Assembly (NCBI RefSeq): GCF_008710035.1
Contig: NZ_VYKI01000035.1
Location: 1 to 37,673, forward strand
From: Stenotrophomonas cyclobalanopsidis
GTDB taxonomy: Bacteria; Pseudomonadota; Gammaproteobacteria; Xanthomonadales; Xanthomonadaceae
Direction of reading: 5' to 3'
DNA: 37,673 bases
This document shows, one piece after another, positions 8,601-15,844 of the stretch. The position numbers and the translations under genes are program-made. Position 1 is the first letter of the stretch. The number at the start of each line of letters is the position of its first letter. The notes below the pieces were generated by a model that saw only the letters and a list, made by a program, of their open reading frames with translations, was not told where the DNA came from and searched no databases.

Positions 8601-9553
8601 CACTGTCGGCCGTGCACCTGCTGCTGGCCATCGAACAGCGCTGGCGCTGTGATCTTGGTCTGGGCGCACTGTTTGCGCAGCCGACCGTCGCCGCGCTGGC
8701 CGCACGCATCGCCGAGCCACCGGCGCTGGCCGACCACGCGCTGGGGCCGGTGATTGCGTTGGCCACGGCGGAAAGTGCCGCGCCGCCGCTGTTCGTGGTG
8801 CATCCGGCCGGTGGCATTGCCTGGAACTACCGCACGCTGGCACGCGCGCTGCAGCCGGCGCGCACCGTATACGGCCTGCAGTCGCCGGCGCTGGACCCGC
8901 AGCAGGCGATGCCGTCCAGCATCGAGGTAATGGCCAACGACTACGTGCGCCGCATCGCCGAGCTGCAACCGCAGGGACCGGTGCATCTGCTGGGCTGGTC
9001 GGTGGGCGGCATCCTGGCCCAGGCCATGGCGGTGCGCCTGCACGAGATCGGCCGCGAAGTGGGTGAGCTGGTGCTTTTGGATGCCTATCCCAGTGAATGC
9101 TGGCGGGCCGAGCCGGAACCCGATGCCATCGCGGCGCTGCGCGCGCTGCTGGCCATCGCCGGCCATGATCCTGATGCCCACCCGGAACTGGACAGCCGCG
9201 AGCGCATCCTCGCCTTCCTGCGGCGTGGTGGAAGTGCGCTGGGCAGCCTGCCGGACGTGGTGCTGGACGGGGTGGTGCGTGCCGTCACTGGGACCAATCG
9301 CTTGATCCGCGAGCACCACCATCGCCCGTATGACGGCACGCTGGTACATGTTCGTGCGGGCCGTGACCACCAGGCACGACCGCAGCTGCAGTCGGCGCTG
9401 TGGATGGCGCATGCGCGCAAGGTGCAGGCGCTGGAACTGCCGTTCCTGCACGCCGAACTGACCGGCCGCGATGCGGTGGCACAGCTGGCGCCGTGGCTGT
9501 CGACACGGCTGCGGCAGTGGGATGAACAACAGGAGATCGCGGAATGCAGTTGA
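5666..9553 (+). CDS. entF: Nonribosomal peptide synthetase EntF (C-A-PCP-TE)
   Basis: This 1295-residue protein is almost the length of E. coli EntF (1293). Domains in order are condensation (HHLAADG at 141-147), adenylation (YTSGSTGEPKG near 592-602, FDVSVWEFF, LYGPTEAAVDVSW, YRTGDVARW), peptidyl carrier (LGGDSLS, attachment S979) and thioesterase (GWSVGGI, nucleophile S1112). Adenylation pocket residues read by alignment from memory agree with the serine code of EntF (D,V,W / H / F,S / V,D). The protein would couple dihydroxybenzoyl units from EntB' to serine and release the product, probably as a cyclised trimer. ATG 5666 overlaps the entB' stop; in-frame sequence extends further upstream but lies inside entB'. 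Confidence 0.95.
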   Translation: MTAAGLATPVALTEAQSGLWFAQRLAPDNPAFNTAHAVWIEGALDVDAFVAAADQAAAEAQAFALRFSEGEDGQPLQWHDAAHVPLLSLHDVSSEADPAAVVRAAMRAERLAPVDPSRDRISQQVLFDLGGQRWVWYLRVHHLAADGYGMAVFSDRVCALYAGRDGEPLPALAGVLADDAAYRADSRRGLAGQWWREQLQGAPAGAGLAGTVAASDDALRFVQPLDASFRDLLLQTAVRWLQPWPDVLAALSAEYLRRMSAANEVVLGVPYMGRLGNASARVPAMVMNVLPLRVAAAEGSVEDVVRGIGRQLSQGRKHGRYRGEQLRRDLGLVGAQQRLHGPLVNVQPFYRPLALPGVAATLEVLCTGPVDDLTLGFRGDGQTLLDLEIEANPALYSRAGVQAHATRLLHFVAAALQAADMADVPLATPEEAQRTVHGFNATAHALPDTTLVELLQQGMDRDPQATALVFGDTGLDHGALEARSFALAAQLRALGVGPGSVVAVALPRSLELVIALVAVLRAGAAYLPLDLAHPDERLARILASARPTCVLAEAEVQARLGEVPVLAPMQWTALSFAAPWAPPLPDDAAYVIYTSGSTGEPKGVVIEHRAIVNRLLWMREHYRFTADDRVLQKTPATFDVSVWEFFLPLLCGATLVLAGPEAHRDPTELARLIRSHEITTAHFVPSMLDAFLAAPASQGLQLRRVFTSGEALDATLRDRFHGRLQAELHNLYGPTEAAVDVSWWPASAEDRSRPVPIGFPVWNTRLYVLDARMQPLPVGVPGDLYLGGVQLARGYLGRDELTAERFLADPFLPGERIYRTGDVARWRADGAVDYLGRSDHQVKLRGLRIELGEIEAALRELPGMDRVQVLLRHDAPGDARLVAYVPSSCADVAMLRSHLATRVPDYMLPSAFVGVDHWPVTANGKLDRTALPKPPQQDVVGLSPRTPLERELAELFSRALGRELPVAVDADFFSLGGDSLSAVHLLLAIEQRWRCDLGLGALFAQPTVAALAARIAEPPALADHALGPVIALATAESAAPPLFVVHPAGGIAWNYRTLARALQPARTVYGLQSPALDPQQAMPSSIEVMANDYVRRIAELQPQGPVHLLGWSVGGILAQAMAVRLHEIGREVGELVLLDAYPSECWRAEPEPDAIAALRALLAIAGHDPDAHPELDSRERILAFLRRGGSALGSLPDVVLDGVVRAVTGTNRLIREHHHRPYDGTLVHVRAGRDHQARPQLQSALWMAHARKVQALELPFLHAELTGRDAVAQLAPWLSTRLRQWDEQQEIAECS

Positions 9554-10302
9554 CCGGGTTTGAAGGGCGCGTGGCGCTGGTGACCGGCGCGGCCGGTGGC
9601 ATCGGTGCAGCGCTGGTGCGGCTGCTGGCCGATGCGGGATGCACGGTAGTGGCGACGGATCGTGAGTGTCCTGGGGTGGACGATGCACGCGTGCAGGCGA
9701 TTGCGCTGGACGTGACCGACAGCGCGGCGGTGGACGCCCTCGTGGAGGATGTCGAGGCGACGGTTGGCCCGATTGCGCTGGCCGCCAGCGTGGCCGGCGT
9801 GCTGCACGTGGGTGAGGTGGCCAGCACCAGCGATGAGGACTGGCGACGCGTGTTCGCCGTCAATGCCGATGGCGTGTTCCATGTCGGCCGCGCGCTGGCG
9901 CGGGTGATGTCACCGCGGCGCCAGGGAGCGATCGTCACCGTCAGTTCCAATGCGGCCGGCGTGCCGCGGCATGGAATGGCCGCCTACGCAGCATCGAAAG
10001 CCGCAGCCACCATGTTCACCCGCTGCCTCGGGCTGGAGCTGGCGCCATTGGGCATCCGCTGCAACATCGTCGCCCCCGGTTCCACCCTGACCCCGATGCA
10101 GACCGGCATGTGGGACGACCCGCACGGTGCCGAGCGGGTGATTGCAGGCAACCTGGACACCTACAAGGCCGGCATCCCGCTGCGCAAGCTGGCCACCCCG
10201 GAGGACATCGCCCAATCGGTGATGTTCCTGCTCTCCGACCAGGCCGGCCACGTAACGATGAGCGACATCTACGTAGACGGCGGTGCCACCCTCCGCGGCT
10301 GA
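9544..10302 (+). CDS. entA: 2,3-dihydro-2,3-dihydroxybenzoate dehydrogenase EntA
   Basis: This 252-residue short-chain dehydrogenase oxidises 2,3-dihydro-2,3-dihydroxybenzoate to 2,3-dihydroxybenzoate with NAD+. The cofactor glycine motif TGAAGGIG lies at 14-21, the structural FAVNADG at 104-110, the catalytic VSSN serines at 134-135, and the YAASK pair at Y148 and K152. The specific call rests mainly on position at the end of an ent operon, plus the EntA-like length and YAASKAA segment. Its start overlaps the last ten bases of entF, completing a seven-gene series with no intergenic gap. Confidence 0.92.
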   Translation: MQLTGFEGRVALVTGAAGGIGAALVRLLADAGCTVVATDRECPGVDDARVQAIALDVTDSAAVDALVEDVEATVGPIALAASVAGVLHVGEVASTSDEDWRRVFAVNADGVFHVGRALARVMSPRRQGAIVTVSSNAAGVPRHGMAAYAASKAAATMFTRCLGLELAPLGIRCNIVAPGSTLTPMQTGMWDDPHGAERVIAGNLDTYKAGIPLRKLATPEDIAQSVMFLLSDQAGHVTMSDIYVDGGATLRG

Positions 10303-10340
10303 CCTGCTGTGGATCGGATGCCTCGAACGCTCGCGATGTT

Positions 10341-10409
10341 GTAGAGCCGAGCCTACGTTCGGCTGCCTTTTCGTGCCGCCGTCGCAGCCGAGCATGGGCT
10401 CGGCTCTAC
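10341..10409. repeat. Inverted pair of SMAG elements
   Basis: A forward element (GTAGAGCCGAGCCTACGTTC, then GGCT) at 10341-10364 is followed by a reverse element ending CTAC at 10386-10409. The pair can fold into individual hairpins or one long one. It sits 39 bases after the entA stop, so it could protect or terminate the ent transcript. Confidence 0.85.
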
Positions 10410-10421
10410 AACGGATGTCCG

Positions 10422-10444
10422 GTAGCGCCGGGCCATGCCCGGCG
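10422..10444 (+). repeat. SMAG-like element, GCGCCGGGC subclass
   Basis: A GTAG head is followed by CGCCGGGC-CAT-GCCCGGCG, a perfect 8-bp stem. The head is the same as in the GAGCCGAG elements but the palindrome differs, so it is a separate subclass. Confidence 0.75.
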
Positions 10445-10449
10445 ATGTC

Positions 10450-10647
10450 TTACGGGAGGGTGAGGCGGTGCACCAGAACGCAGTTGTCGTTGTCGTACGG
10501 GCTGTCGCAGGTTCCGCCCTGCATGCGGCAGTGGCGGGCGATGAAATCGTTGTCGTTGCCGATCAGCAGCCGGGCGTCCTTCGGGTGCTGCGGGTCCAGC
10601 GCGGGCAGGGTGTCCATCGCTTGTCTGGTGACATTGTCATCTGACGT
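10450..10647 (-). pseudogene. C-terminal remnant of an esterase-like phytase family protein
   Basis: The minus strand encodes about 65 codons ending at TAA (10450-10452), including RLLIGNDNDFIAR, a cysteine pair and a final DNDNCVLVHRLTLP. The GNDNDF...DN...LV.R..LP arrangement is what I recall from the C-terminal end of secreted 'esterase-like activity of phytase' proteins, which are normally several hundred residues. There is no suitable start and a stop lies just upstream at 10648-10650, so only a tail remains. It is bracketed by SMAG elements (10341-10444 and 10661-10720), which suggests REP-associated deletion. The family name is from memory. Confidence 0.6.
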
Positions 10648-10660
10648 TTAGTGATGAACT

Positions 10661-10720
10661 GCAGAGCCGAGCCCATGCTCGGCTGCATTTGGATGAAGCC
10701 GAGCGTGGGCTCGGCTCTAC
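10661..10720. repeat. Inverted pair of SMAG elements
   Basis: The forward copy (10661-10684) has a GCAG instead of GTAG head; the reverse copy spans 10697-10720 and ends CTAC. The pair lies eight bases beyond the stop of the minus-strand DUF2894 gene, where it may act as that operon's 3' hairpin. Confidence 0.85.
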
Positions 10721-10728
10721 AGGGGGGC

Positions 10729-11109
10729 TCAGCCCGCGCTGCGCGGCTTGCGCGTGCGCTTGGGCTTGGCGGTGTCCGCGGCGCTGGCTGCGCCATCCTG
10801 CAACGCCTGCAACCAGGACAGCGTATCGATGTAATCGATGAAGTGCCGCAGGTAGCCGGGGCTGGTGGCCTGCATCGTGTCCAGCATGCGCTGCACCAGC
10901 ACGGCGGAATTCAACGGGCCGCCATCGGCCGGAGCCTCGGCACGCAGTGACCGGCGCACCTGCACTTCACTGCGCAGCGCGCTCCACTCGCGGCGCACCT
11001 GGTCCAGCATCGGCAGCTGCGGGTAATGCGCCAGGCTGCGCGATCCGGCATCCAGATCGCGCACCAATGCGCGCAGGCCTTCACGCGGCGACTGCGGCTT
11101 ACGTGCCAT
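10729..11109 (-). CDS. DUF2894-like protein, last gene of the motor-like operon
   Basis: This is a 126-residue soluble protein, basic at both ends. It begins MARKPQSPREGLRALVRDLD and ends KPKRTRKPRSAG, with a central helical region (MLDTMQATSPGYLRHFIDYI). I associate this protein with DUF2894 because it follows an OmpA-type gene downstream of DUF802, the order I recall from Burkholderia and Xanthomonadaceae. Function is unknown. ATG 11109 overlaps the end of the OmpA gene by 11 bases, so it is chosen over longer in-frame starts. The basic tail could contact nucleic acid or an acidic partner, but that is speculation. Confidence 0.65.
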   Translation of the reverse strand: MARKPQSPREGLRALVRDLDAGSRSLAHYPQLPMLDQVRREWSALRSEVQVRRSLRAEAPADGGPLNSAVLVQRMLDTMQATSPGYLRHFIDYIDTLSWLQALQDGAASAADTAKPKRTRKPRSAG

Positions 11110-11737
11110 CAGCGGCCTTCGGCTTGGGAATCGGTGCGATCTCCACGCGGCGGTTGCGCGCGCGGCCGGCTTCATCGGCATTGGAACTGACCGGCTGCTC
11201 GCTACCGAACGCGGCGGCAAACACCGCATCGGCCGGAACGCCATCGGCAATCAGCGTGCGGGTCACCGTCAGCGAACGCTGCGCGGACAGCTCCCAGTTG
11301 TCGGCGAAGCGGCGGTTGCCATCGCGGATCGGCGCGTCATCGGTGAAGCCGCTGACCATCAGGATCTCTTCGCGCGATCCCAGGTACGCCGCCAGCGGCG
11401 CGGCCAGGCTGCGCAGCAGATCCTGGCCTTCCGGCTGCAGCTGGTCCGAGTTGAGCGCGAACAGCACGCTGCCGCTGATGCCGATGCGGCCATCAACCAG
11501 GGTCACCCGGCCGGCAGCCAGGGGGCCGGCCAGCGCCTGTTCCAGCGTCTGCAGTCGCTTGGCTTCGGCCTGGCGCTGCTTCACTTCCTGGTCCAGCCGC
11601 TGCGACAGTTCCAGCTGCACCGCCACCACGCCGACCAGGATCAGGACGAAGGCGCCCAGCAGCACCGACATCAGGTCGCCGAATGCGGCCCAGATCGGGG
11701 CGTGCGAGCCGCCGTCGACCTCCAGTTCGTCACTCAT
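11099..11737 (-). CDS. MotB/ZorB-like OmpA-domain membrane protein
   Basis: This 212-residue protein has a short N-terminal tail, one transmembrane helix (about 17-40) starting WAAFGDLMSVLLGAFVLIL, a coiled segment (about 42-70) and a C-terminal OmpA-like peptidoglycan-binding domain. The last contains SGFTDDAPI, the LSAQRSLTVTRTL helix, FGSEQPVSSN and RARNRRVEI. D21 sits where MotB-type stators carry their proton- or sodium-accepting aspartate. Together these suggest the wall-anchoring half of an ion-driven stator. It overlaps the DUF802 gene by four bases (ATGA), which supports a two-protein complex. No signal peptidase site is expected because the helix is a membrane anchor. Confidence 0.85.
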   Translation of the reverse strand: MSDELEVDGGSHAPIWAAFGDLMSVLLGAFVLILVGVVAVQLELSQRLDQEVKQRQAEAKRLQTLEQALAGPLAAGRVTLVDGRIGISGSVLFALNSDQLQPEGQDLLRSLAAPLAAYLGSREEILMVSGFTDDAPIRDGNRRFADNWELSAQRSLTVTRTLIADGVPADAVFAAAFGSEQPVSSNADEAGRARNRRVEIAPIPKPKAADGT

Positions 11738-13965
11738 GCGCTGCCGGCCTTGCCACGGCGCGTGGCCAGCTGCTGCAGTTCTTCCATCACCTGCTTCTGC
11801 GACAGCAGGCTGAGGTCGACCACCTCGCGCGCCTGCGCCACGTAGTAGGCCAGCTGCTCATCGCTTCGGGCCAGCGAAGCGTCCAGTGCGCCGCCGATCT
11901 GTTCCAGGCGCCCGGACAGTTCGATGGAGGCCGCGCCGAACTGCTCGACCGCGGCGCCAAAGGTGCCAGCCAGCTGGCTGACCTCAGTTGCGCTGCCGCT
12001 GAGGTGCTCGGCGATGCCGTCGAGCTTGCCGGTCTCGGCAGCGATGTGGTCGGTGAAGCGGCTGCCGACGCGTTCCAGCAGCTCGGCCGAGCCGCCCACC
12101 AGTGCGTCCACGGCGCTGCGCTGTTCGTGCGAGGCGTGGTTGATTGCTTCCAGCAGGGTCTGCACGGTGGCCAGCAGGTGGCCGCGTTCCTCCAGCATCT
12201 TGTTGTCGCGCACCAGGCTCTCGGAGAGGGTGCTGCGCAGTTCGTTGATGACCTCGGCCGCAGCCTTGGGGGCGTCGGCGGCGGTCTGCAGCAGGGTGGA
12301 GACTTCGGCCAGAGTGGCGCTGGCCTGCACGCGGCCGTTCTCGCCGATCTGCTGCGCGGTGTTGGCCAGGGTTTCGCAGACCCGCTGCTGGCGTTCGGCC
12401 AGGCCCTGCGCGATGGCGTCGAGTGCCGTGCTCCACTGCTGCAGGCGCTGTTCGTCGCCGGCCTGCAACTGGGTCTGCAGGGCGACGTGTGCCTGCTGCA
12501 GTTCGGCAGCCACCGCATCCCAGCGCGCCTGGCGCTGCTGCTCGCGTGCATCCAGGCCCGCCTGCAGTTCGGCATGTGCGATGGCGGCAGCGGCCTGTGC
12601 GGCCTGCCAGTCCTGCGAACGCTGCGCCTCGTGATCCTGCAGCAGCAACTGGCCCGCGGCATGGCGCTCGTCCAGTGCCTGCAGCAGGACCTGTGCCTGG
12701 GTGTCCAGCTGCGCGCCGACCGCCTGCAGTGCCTGCTGCTGGCGCTCGACCAGCGCGGCGTTCACGGCCTGCTGCTGTTCGGCGGCGGCACGCCACGCTT
12801 CGGTGTTGCCAGCGGCGTCGGCCTGCAGACGCTCGCCGATGCGTGCGAGCACCGTCTCGGCCTGCGCGCCCTGTCCCTCACTGAAGGCCTGCAGGTGCTG
12901 GCGCAGATCGGCCACCAGTGCCTGCTGTGCCTGGGTCTGCTCGGTGATGATCCTGGCCCAGCTCGCTTCGGTGGCCACGCGGCTGCGCTCGAAGCCTTCG
13001 CTGAGGCCGGCCAGCTGCTGCTGCACGGCGCTTTCGACGCGCGCATGCAACGCTTGGCCGTGGTTGGCCAACCCTGCCAGCGTGGTTTCCGCCATGGGCT
13101 GCAGCGCGCCGGCAATGGCGGCGGCACTGGCCTCGGCGCCTTCGCGCAGCGACTGCTGCAGCGAGACCGCCAGCCGTTCCTGCAATGCCTGGCTGTGGGT
13201 GAGGAACTCGGACTGGCCGGTCAGCAGGCGCTCGTTGGCGGCCGTGCTGTGCTGTTCAAAGGCACTGGTCATCGCCTGCAGGCGGTCCACCAATGCGGGC
13301 AGGGCGGCCGACTGGGCCTGCAGCAGGCGCAGCGACTCGGCGCGCTGCCAGGCCTGCGAATACGGGTGCAGTTCGCCGGCGATGGCGCGGTCCAGCTGCT
13401 GCACCACCTGCAGGCGGTCGCGGCGCAGCAGCGCGGACAACAGGCCGAGCATCGCCGAGCTGGCGACACCGGCAATCGAGGTGCCGAAGGCCACGGCCAG
13501 GCCCTGCACCGGCGAGGCCAGCGAGCCGCGGATGGCGGCCATGTCGGTGGCGCTCTGCAGCGCAAGGCCGGTGCCGCGCAGCGTATCCATCATGCCCAGC
13601 AGGGTGCCGAGCATGCCCAGCAGCACCAGCAGGCCGACCAGGTACGGGGTCAGCACCGGGCCGGGCAGGGCGATGCGCTCGCCTTCCACGCGCAGGCGCA
13701 CGGCATTGCGCAGGGCCACCGGCACGCGCTCCAGCCACGGCGCCAGGGCGTCCTTCGCCGTGCCCAGGTCGTTCAGTGCGGTACGCAGCCCGTGGCTGGC
13801 CTGGCGATAGCGGTACAGCTCCACGCCGCCGGCGATGTAGCAGGCCGCGATGATTGCCGCCACCGCTGCGCCCAGCGGGTGCACCGCGACGTAGCCGATG
13901 CCGATCCAGCACACGGCCAGCAGGCCGACAAGGAAAACAACGACATGGAATGCAGTTCTGGACAT
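11734..13965 (-). CDS. DUF802 protein: MotA/TolQ/ZorA-like channel with long soluble tail
   Basis: This is a 743-residue protein. Two hydrophobic segments lie at about 6-25 and 29-48, followed by a cytoplasmic loop. Two further segments occupy about 106-126 (with GMLGTLLGMMDTL, closely like the TolQ/ExbB/MotA signature GxxGTxxG) and 152-180 (SPVQGLAVAFGTSIAGVASS). The remaining roughly 540 residues are Q, A, E and L rich and predicted mainly coiled-coil. A short channel domain with a very long tail next to a MotB-like gene is the architecture of ZorA/ZorB in Zorya. ATG 13965 is chosen because the first membrane helix follows directly; more upstream starts fall inside the previous gene. Confidence 0.82.
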   Translation of the reverse strand: MSRTAFHVVVFLVGLLAVCWIGIGYVAVHPLGAAVAAIIAACYIAGGVELYRYRQASHGLRTALNDLGTAKDALAPWLERVPVALRNAVRLRVEGERIALPGPVLTPYLVGLLVLLGMLGTLLGMMDTLRGTGLALQSATDMAAIRGSLASPVQGLAVAFGTSIAGVASSAMLGLLSALLRRDRLQVVQQLDRAIAGELHPYSQAWQRAESLRLLQAQSAALPALVDRLQAMTSAFEQHSTAANERLLTGQSEFLTHSQALQERLAVSLQQSLREGAEASAAAIAGALQPMAETTLAGLANHGQALHARVESAVQQQLAGLSEGFERSRVATEASWARIITEQTQAQQALVADLRQHLQAFSEGQGAQAETVLARIGERLQADAAGNTEAWRAAAEQQQAVNAALVERQQQALQAVGAQLDTQAQVLLQALDERHAAGQLLLQDHEAQRSQDWQAAQAAAAIAHAELQAGLDAREQQRQARWDAVAAELQQAHVALQTQLQAGDEQRLQQWSTALDAIAQGLAERQQRVCETLANTAQQIGENGRVQASATLAEVSTLLQTAADAPKAAAEVINELRSTLSESLVRDNKMLEERGHLLATVQTLLEAINHASHEQRSAVDALVGGSAELLERVGSRFTDHIAAETGKLDGIAEHLSGSATEVSQLAGTFGAAVEQFGAASIELSGRLEQIGGALDASLARSDEQLAYYVAQAREVVDLSLLSQKQVMEELQQLATRRGKAGSA

Positions 13966-13975
13966 GGTGTTCCGG

Positions 13976-14629
13976 TCAGTGGGAGCGCAGGGCTGCAAGC
14001 AGCCCATGGATCGGGTGGAAGCGCAGTTCAAGCTCGGCCAGCAGCAGATTGCGCATGTCATTGCGGAAGGACGCGCGCCATCCGGGCTGGCCGTGCACGC
14101 GTTCGAAACGGGCGGCCAGCACCGTCGGCGCGGTGGCCAGCAGGCTGTGCTCGCGCGGGGTCAGGGTCTGTTCCATCACCGCATCGACCTCGGCCAGCCG
14201 CGCCAGGTCCGGCGAGGCCTGCACCAGCTGGTCGCGCAGGCGGCCACGCAGGCGGCCGGTAACGGTCTGGATGGCCTGCTGCAGCACGCGGTAGCGCTGG
14301 CGCAGCGAGGCGAAGTTGGCCTGCGCGGCGGCCTCGGCCAGGTCCAGCAGGCGCTCGGCCTCGGCATCCTCGCGGATCGAGGCCAGCAGGCTGGACTCGG
14401 CCTGGGCGCAGTCGGCCAGCAGGTCCTCCACCGCTTCGGCGGCCTCGCCCGGTTCCGGCAGGCGGCCGTCCAGCGCCCCGGACAGGGCCACGGCACGGCT
14501 CCAGTCCACCCACTGGCCGAGGCGATCGGTCAGGGCGGGACTGCTGGCCGGCATCGCACCGTCGCTGAGACGGGCAAGCAGGCGGAGGAACTCCGGTCCA
14601 CCCAGGACCGGCTGCGCGGCGTTCGCCAT
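13976..14629 (-). CDS. DUF3348-like protein, first gene of the motor-like operon
   Basis: This 217-residue helical soluble protein has no membrane segment. Its N-terminus (PEFLRLLARL ... LTDRLGQWVDWSRAVALSGAL) fits what I recall of DUF3348 proteins that precede DUF802 in Burkholderia and relatives. The C-terminus has QPGWRASFRNDMRNLLLAEL and ends with a histidine. Function is unknown; being co-transcribed with the channel gene (11 bases apart), it may be an assembly factor or cytoplasmic partner of the long tail. ATG 14629 is selected over the in-frame TTG 14647 because family members start just before the conserved helix. No strong Shine-Dalgarno sequence is visible. Confidence 0.7.
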   Translation of the reverse strand: MANAAQPVLGGPEFLRLLARLSDGAMPASSPALTDRLGQWVDWSRAVALSGALDGRLPEPGEAAEAVEDLLADCAQAESSLLASIREDAEAERLLDLAEAAAQANFASLRQRYRVLQQAIQTVTGRLRGRLRDQLVQASPDLARLAEVDAVMEQTLTPREHSLLATAPTVLAARFERVHGQPGWRASFRNDMRNLLLAELELRFHPIHGLLAALRSH

Positions 14630-14799
14630 CAAGTAGCCAAGGGCCAAAAACCGTTGATTTTACAACCAGATGACCGCCTCTGGATGAAGGGGGCGGGCGG
14701 CCCGTGGCGGGCAAGGCAGGGGAGGGTGTCGGCCGGGGCGGGCAGACGGCTTAGAATGGTCGGCTGCACTACCGCAACTGGACCTTCTGGAGCTCCTGA
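14630..14799. promoter_or_regulatory. Divergent intergenic region, probable promoters on both strands
   Basis: The two genes point away from this 170-bp gap. On the plus side, TAGAAT near 14752 could be a -10 hexamer and TGGAGCTCCTGA supplies GGAG about eight bases before ATG 14800. On the minus side, TAAAAT (complement of about 14655-14660) could be a -10 for the DUF3348 operon. No convincing -35 hexamers or operator palindrome were found. Confidence 0.35.
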
Positions 14800-15717
14800 A
14801 TGACCCTCGCGCCGTTCTATCCCATCGGTACCCCCGGCCAGCCCTGGGGCGATGCTGAACGCGCACAGTGGCGGGCCGCCCAGCAGCGCCAGCGCAGCTA
14901 CCACGATGATGTGGTGGCCGCTCTGGAGCGCCTGGACGACGGTTTCGATGTGATCCAGTACGGCCAGCTCGACTATGCACCGGACCACTACCCGCTGTTT
15001 GCCGTGGTCAACCACGACTGGAACCCGGCGCTGCCGACCGCCCTGGTCACTGGCGGCGTCCATGGCTACGAGACCAGCGGCGTGCATGGCGCCCTGCAGT
15101 TCCTCGAAGCTCAGGCCGGGCGCTACCTGGGCCGGATGAACCTGATCGTGGCGCCATGCGTCAGCCCTTGGGGCTACGAGCGCATCCAGCGCTGGAACCC
15201 GGATGCGATCGACCCGAACCGCAGCTTCCGTGACGGCGGCCTGATCGAGGAAGCCGCCTCGCTGATGCGCTGGGTGGCCGAACGCAAGGCCGACATCCGC
15301 GTGCACCTGGACCTGCACGAGACCACCGACAGCGACCTGCACGAGTTCGACCCGGCGCGCTGCGCCCGCGACGGCAAGCCATTCCAGCGTGACACCATCC
15401 CCGATGGGTTCTACGTGATCGGCAACAGCGAAGACCCGCAGCACGGCTTCCAGAAGGCGCTGATCGAGGCCGTTGCGCCGATCACCCACATCGCCCCGGC
15501 CGACGCCGAGGGCAATCTGGTGGGCCTGCCGCTGCAGTCGCCGGGCGTGGTCTGGGGCGAGTCGCGTTCGATCGGTGCATGCGCCGGTTTCACCGACGCG
15601 CGCTATGCCACCACCACCGAGGTCTACCCGGACAGCCCGCGCACCAACCCGCAGGAATGCAACGACGCCCAGGTGGCGGCGGTATGCGCGGGCCTGGATT
15701 ACGCGCTGACGCAGTGA
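14800..15717 (+). CDS. M14-family zinc metallocarboxypeptidase
   Basis: This 305-residue protein has the zinc site H88-x-x-E91 (TGGVHGYETSG) with the third ligand H173 (HLDLHETTD). A DPNRSFRD arginine (R141) probably binds substrate carboxylate, and the catalytic glutamate is likely E274 (TTTEVYPDSP). There is no signal peptide, so it should act in the cytoplasm, removing C-terminal residues from peptides or deacylating a small amide; the substrate cannot be told from sequence. It is transcribed alone, divergent from the motor-like operon, and is followed by a strong hairpin. Start ATG has GGAG eight bases upstream. Confidence 0.88.
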   Translation: MTLAPFYPIGTPGQPWGDAERAQWRAAQQRQRSYHDDVVAALERLDDGFDVIQYGQLDYAPDHYPLFAVVNHDWNPALPTALVTGGVHGYETSGVHGALQFLEAQAGRYLGRMNLIVAPCVSPWGYERIQRWNPDAIDPNRSFRDGGLIEEAASLMRWVAERKADIRVHLDLHETTDSDLHEFDPARCARDGKPFQRDTIPDGFYVIGNSEDPQHGFQKALIEAVAPITHIAPADAEGNLVGLPLQSPGVVWGESRSIGACAGFTDARYATTTEVYPDSPRTNPQECNDAQVAAVCAGLDYALTQ

Positions 15718-15725
15718 GCTAGCGC

Positions 15726-15758
15726 CGCGGGCATCCACCCCATGCGTGGATGCCCGCG
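15726..15758. terminator. 13-bp perfect hairpin after the carboxypeptidase gene
   Basis: CGCGGGCATCCAC pairs with GTGGATGCCCGCG around a 7-base loop (CCCATGC), eight bases past the stop. No T-run follows, so it may be a REP-like palindrome (GATCCACG subclass) rather than an intrinsic terminator. Confidence 0.55.
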
Positions 15759-15844
15759 CGACTCCTGCACGCCGACCACTTCACAACCCACAAGCGCCGC
15801 AACCGCGACCATGGGCCACCCCACGCCCATGAGTTGCACCGAGG

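Noticed and set aside
10435..10644. 69-codon plus-strand small protein (VVVV-rich)
   Set aside because: The minus strand of the same stretch encodes a recognisable phytase-like tail, so the plus frame is its shadow.
11683..14262. 859-codon open frame on the plus strand
   Set aside because: It is the antisense shadow of the DUF802 and OmpA genes. Its composition is Q/L/G-rich without domains, while the minus strand shows clear membrane and OmpA motifs.
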